DNA of 64,000 nucleotides from Epiperipatus broadwayi (taxonomy: Eukaryota > Onychophora > Udeonychophora > Euonychophora > Peripatidae): positions 8,103,852-8,167,851 of the forward strand of contig JAQFVV010006220.1 in the NCBI GenBank assembly GCA_028023455.1. Direction: 5' to 3'. The notes beneath the pieces are model-generated. The model did no database searches, had not been told where the DNA came from, and worked only from the letters and a program-made list of their open reading frames with translations. Of this stretch, positions 60,705 to 64,000 are shown one piece after another. The stretch's first letter is position 1. Each line of letters opens with the position of its first letter. A program made the position numbers and the translations under genes.

Positions 60705-61821
60705 GTTGTAATTATAAATTTATTTATCGCACATTGATTACGTAAGTAATATTTACTAAGGCAATAAACGTAAAGCATGTGCGGTTGAAAATGCGAAGGT
60801 AGAGACCTCTATAGGTCTTAACCACAAGCTTACACATTGGAAGAAAAGAGGGGAACTCTTCTTTACTTCAACCTATTTTCTATATAAATAGGTGAAGCTG
60901 AAGTGGTTAGACCTGAGAACGTGAAGCTATTCAGTACTTCACTGATTAAGTCCACAATTCCTATTATACATTAGTACTCACAAAATCTTTCAATTTACGA
61001 GTCAATGGAAAGATCTTATAGTTAGAAATCTATTACGATAATTTAAAGTTGTAATTATAAATTTATTTAACGCACATTGATTACGTAAATAATATTTACT
61101 AAGGCAATAAACCTAAAGCATGTGCAGTTGAAAATGCGAAGGTAGGGATCTCTACAGGTCTCAACCACAAGCTTATGTATTGGAAGAAAAGAGGGGAACC
61201 CTTCTTTATTTCAACCTACTTTCTATATAAATAGGTGAAGCTGAAATGGTTAAATCTAAGAGCATGAAGCTATTCAATACTTCACTGATTAAGTCCACAA
61301 TTCCTATTATACATTAGTACTCGCGAAATCTTTCAATTTACGAGTCAAGTAGGTTGAAGTAAAAAAGGGTTCCGCTCTTTCTTCCAATGCGTAAGCTTGT
61401 AGTTAAGACCTGTAGAGGTCCCTACCTTCGCATTTTCATACTGCACATGCTTTAGGTTTATTGCCTTAGTAAATATTACTTACGTAGTCAATGTATGTTA
61501 AATAAATTTATAATTACAACTTTAAATTATTGTAATAGATTTCTAACTATAAGATTTTTCCATTGACTTGTTGTAAATTGAAAGATTTCGTGAGTACTAA
61601 TGTATAATAGGAATTGTGGACTTAATCAGTGAAGTATTGAATAGCTTCACGCTCTCAGATCTAACCGTTTCAGCTTCACCTATTTATATAGAAAGTAGGT
61701 TGAAGTAAAGAAGAGTTCCCCTCTTTTCTCCCAATGTGTAAGCTTGTGGTTAAGACGTGTAGAGATCCCTACCATCGCATTTTCAACCACACATGCTTTA
61801 GGTTTATTGCCTCAGTAAATA
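60705..61821. mobile_element. 343-bp repeat in two direct and about one and a half inverted copies
   Basis: Unit 1 starts at 60705 and unit 2 at 61048 (GTTGTAATTATAAATTTATT at both), 343 bp apart. At about 61348 the orientation flips: an incomplete inverted unit (about 225 bp) and a nearly full inverted unit follow, to about 61821. Units share GCGAAGGTAG, AAGAAAAGAGGGGAAC, TATATAAATAGGTGAAGCTG and ATTAAGTCCACAATTCCTAT. The copies differ by 5-10% by eye. A 13-bp direct repeat TTAAAGTAAGTTG flanks the whole (60696-60708, 61822-61834), as for a retroelement target duplication, though its left copy partly coincides with unit sequence. Repeats-only and head-to-head order recall Penelope-type pseudo-LTRs, but no RT or hammerhead was found. 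Confidence 0.7.
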
Positions 61822-61834
61822 TTAAAGTAAGTTG

Positions 61835-62600
61835 GTAATTTATTATTAATTTCAGTGTATTATTAAAGTTATATTAATTACCAAACAGTTGTTCTAGTTG
61901 GTATTTGTAAATAAGAGTGTGATTATTCTTTAGATAATTAGATTTCAATAAATAAAATCCCCCTTGCTATTCAATTGTCTGTTTACCATTATTATTTTGC
62001 TTATTAAAGAAATAATCATTATCCCTGAGATATCAATAGCATAGCAATAACCAATTAGATTAATTTGTGTTTTTAAAATTATTATATTTATAGTTTATTA
62101 TAAATACAAGAATCTTAATAATTATTTCCCATGAATTATTACGTTAGTCATTGTGTATTATAGAGATTTTCCTAATGATTATAGTATGAGGATAGCTGGA
62201 ATGTTTCTATAATAGCATTGTCATTGTCAAGTAAACACATTTCAAAGTTTAACTTTCCTAATTTCATGCATAATGTTTAAGTCATATAGCCTTTCCTATA
62301 ATTTATATGTGCAATTCAATCGTTTTAAATATTTTTTTCCCCCTTAATAAAATTAATTTTATTCTGCTTGAATATTAAATGAGATATTAAATATCATGTT
62401 TACACATCAAGATTGTAAAATATTTGTGAAATAATCCTTGGCAAAATCAGGAGAATGCAAATGGTAAAAAGACAATCACTTTAGGTCTTGAAGTACATTA
62501 TAAAGGCTTAAAAACCTATCGTATGATAATTCCTGAGTGATAATAAGAATATATATTCTTTCTACCATTTACAGAAATTAAAATTGCAATTGAAGAATGA
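61835..62600. other. AT-rich intergenic-type DNA
   Basis: Nothing is recognised. Confidence 0.4.
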
Positions 62601-62607
62601 TATATAT

Positions 62608-62870
62608 TGTAACACTACAGGGAAATAAGGGGGTCATATCTGACATGATGGTCACCAATATGTGATCATCAATGACCCAAAGTTGCGTCACCATTTGTAA
62701 CACTTCAGGGAAATAACGGGTTTGTACCTGGTATGAGGGATTATCAGTATATGAACATCAACAGCCCAAAGTTGGGTTGTTATTTGTAACTCTATGGAAA
62801 ATCAGGATTTAAACCATCAGGGATCTGAGGAATTGTTTGTTTATCCTCAAGTAAAAGAAATATAAAATTT
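62608..62870 (+). repeat. Tandem repeat, unit about 88 bp, three copies decaying along the array
   Basis: TGTAACACTACAGGGAAATA (62608), TGTAACACTTCAGGGAAATA (62696) and TGTAACTCTATGGAAAATCA (62785) open three units. Each of the first two ends with ATCAANNNCCCAAAGTTG and a TTGTAAC restart. The unit is richer in GC than the flanks and has no evident coding. Confidence 0.75.
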
Positions 62871-63770
62871 AATATCAAAGAGTTGAGCATGATGGATCAC
62901 TCTGAGAGATCAGCCTAGTTAACTCTTTACAGTAACTATCAATATCATTAACCATAAATTCACCAGCATTATAAATAAGGGTAAGCAATACTTATTCATC
63001 ATCATGAATAATTAACAATAAAAATAAATAAACAGTCAATCTGGTGTCTGAATTTAAAATGGGTCTACTATGGACTAGGCTAATTATTTAGTTCTTGCCA
63101 GCTTGGGGCAGATTATTGAAACCACAAGTTGGATGCACAAACTTAAGTGCTAATCCATAAAAATACAACCAAAAAAAAAAATGCTGGGATATTAAAACAT
63201 GCTGATCATCAATGTTATGGCCATTTAATACCTTTGATGTACTGACTAACTATAAACTTAATTGTAATAGAGACTAAACTAAATAAAATATAGTACATGG
63301 ACTTTGAAGAATATACTCTTCATGCCAATCCAGAATCAACATCATCTGGATGCCTATACACTATATATATATCCCCCTTATTCTATATAGCTGTCATCCA
63401 CAAATCTAGCTCAGGAAGCAAGAACTCTAATTTATTAGTGTGAGCAAGTGGGAAATAAATAAATAGATTAGCTTATAAATAATCTTAAGCAAATCATGAG
63501 GTTCCCATACTTATAAAAAACTAGTTTTATTGGGATCATCAAAAAACTAAATCATAGAATATAAGTTGTCATGATATAAGGTCACACGCATTGCACTTCA
63601 TAAAACAGGAATTTGATAGAATAAGGAAATTAAGTCTAAAAAAATATCTTATATAACAATTATTTAATATCTAATTAACTACAAAAAATGGCATGATACT
63701 ATGACATTCTAAATACTCATTTCATCAACAAAAATAAATAAATAATTTTTTACAAAAATTATATTAACCC
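62871..63770. other. Non-coding stretch, slightly less AT-rich
   Basis: No gene, RNA or repeat is identified; 62880-63140 and 63300-63420 have balanced composition but no open frame or known motif. Confidence 0.35.
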
Positions 63771-63779
63771 CTTCTGAGA

Positions 63780-63990
63780 AATTCTTGCGTCAGGACATTC
63801 ATGGCTTCAAGTCGATCGGAAACTGGCAATTTTTGAGCTACGGTAGTGTTTTTATGCTTACTTTAAAGCTTAAAATGTACCGCAAGATACTGCTCTCGAA
63901 TTATTTTACAAGTAAAAAAATCAATATAAGAAGCTACAACAGAGGGAGAAGGCAGGTTTTTCTAGATACTGATTGGTTGGTTCGCATTTC
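63780..63990 (-). promoter_or_regulatory. Possible promoter and short first (or last) exon
   Basis: On the minus strand a CCAATCAG box (63980-63973) lies about 170 bp before an ATG at about 63810. The frame through it reads VAQKLPVSDRLEAMNVLTQ and ends FLRRG before TAA at 63770. The codon mix is protein-like and unlike the AT-rich surroundings. It could be a first exon (MNVLTQEFLRRG, donor weak), a last exon, or a chance run. The product is not recognised. Confidence 0.3.
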
Positions 63991-64000
63991 AGACAATAGA

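Noticed and set aside
60705-61821. CRISPR-like or satellite array
   Set aside because: Units are 343 bp, few, and flip orientation; this is neither CRISPR nor a simple satellite. A hammerhead core (CTGANGA with GAAA) was looked for and not found; CTGATTA lacks the required G.

Overview
This is eukaryotic DNA, very AT-rich, with long intron-like non-coding stretches, poly-A/T and AT microsatellites, and many old transposons. No long host open reading frame is present. The best taxonomic clue is one host exon on the minus strand (43990-44088). Its 33 residues, starting MVKEKPNSTRTYDADGYRRR, match the N-terminus of the diphosphoinositol polyphosphate phosphohydrolases (Nudix; vertebrate NUDT3/4, fly Aps), and the first eight residues are as I remember them in arthropods. 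With the AT-richness and the transposon types, I read the window as an invertebrate, most likely an arthropod, possibly a chelicerate. This is inference. If the gene is intact, 1-43989 would be its first intron plus whatever lies downstream, and about 44.2-64 kb is upstream or intergenic.

Layout. 0-3 kb: half of a fold-back repeat, AT-rich tandem repeats and a complete 712-bp Helitron. 5.5-5.9 kb: a hAT MITE with perfect 8-bp target duplications. 7.4-8.4 kb: a dead mariner with TA target sites and exact DD34D spacing. 9.5-10.4 kb: a dead Merlin/ISXO2-type transposase. 11.8-14.6 kb: a complete but dead hAT element (ZBED5-like transposase) with perfect 8-bp duplications. 15.3-16.4 kb: an intronless, disabled copy of part of an LRRC9-like gene. 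24 kb, 30.7 kb and 53.7 kb: further palindromic elements of the family seen at position 1. 28.4-30.1 kb: RTE-like LINE copy 2. 33.4-35.4 kb: a second, 2-kb Helitron on the minus strand. 35.7-39.9 kb: a non-autonomous LTR retrotransposon (PBS, PPT, about 1.1-kb LTRs, no gag-pol) whose left LTR is fused head-to-head to an inverted LTR copy. 43.99-44.2 kb: NUDT3/Aps-like first exon and leader. 46.4-46.6 kb: a short palindrome whose loop folds like a type I hammerhead ribozyme. 47.8-49.8 kb: decayed LINE copy 3. 54.7-54.9 kb: a tRNA-derived SINE candidate. 55.7-58.5 kb: the best-preserved LINE copy. 60.7-61.8 kb: a 343-bp repeat, two forward then about one and a half inverted copies, flanked by a 13-bp direct repeat. 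62.6-62.8 kb: an 88-bp tandem repeat. 63.8-64 kb: a possible promoter (CCAAT box) and short exon on the minus strand.

No genes form an operon or pathway here. The window is mainly a record of DNA transposons (hAT, mariner, Merlin, Helitron), retroelements (RTE-like LINE, LTR/LARD, SINE) and inverted-repeat elements around one recognisable host exon. The items I would look at first are the hammerhead-like palindrome, the LTR fold-back junction with 7-bp microhomology, and the 343-bp head-to-head repeat.
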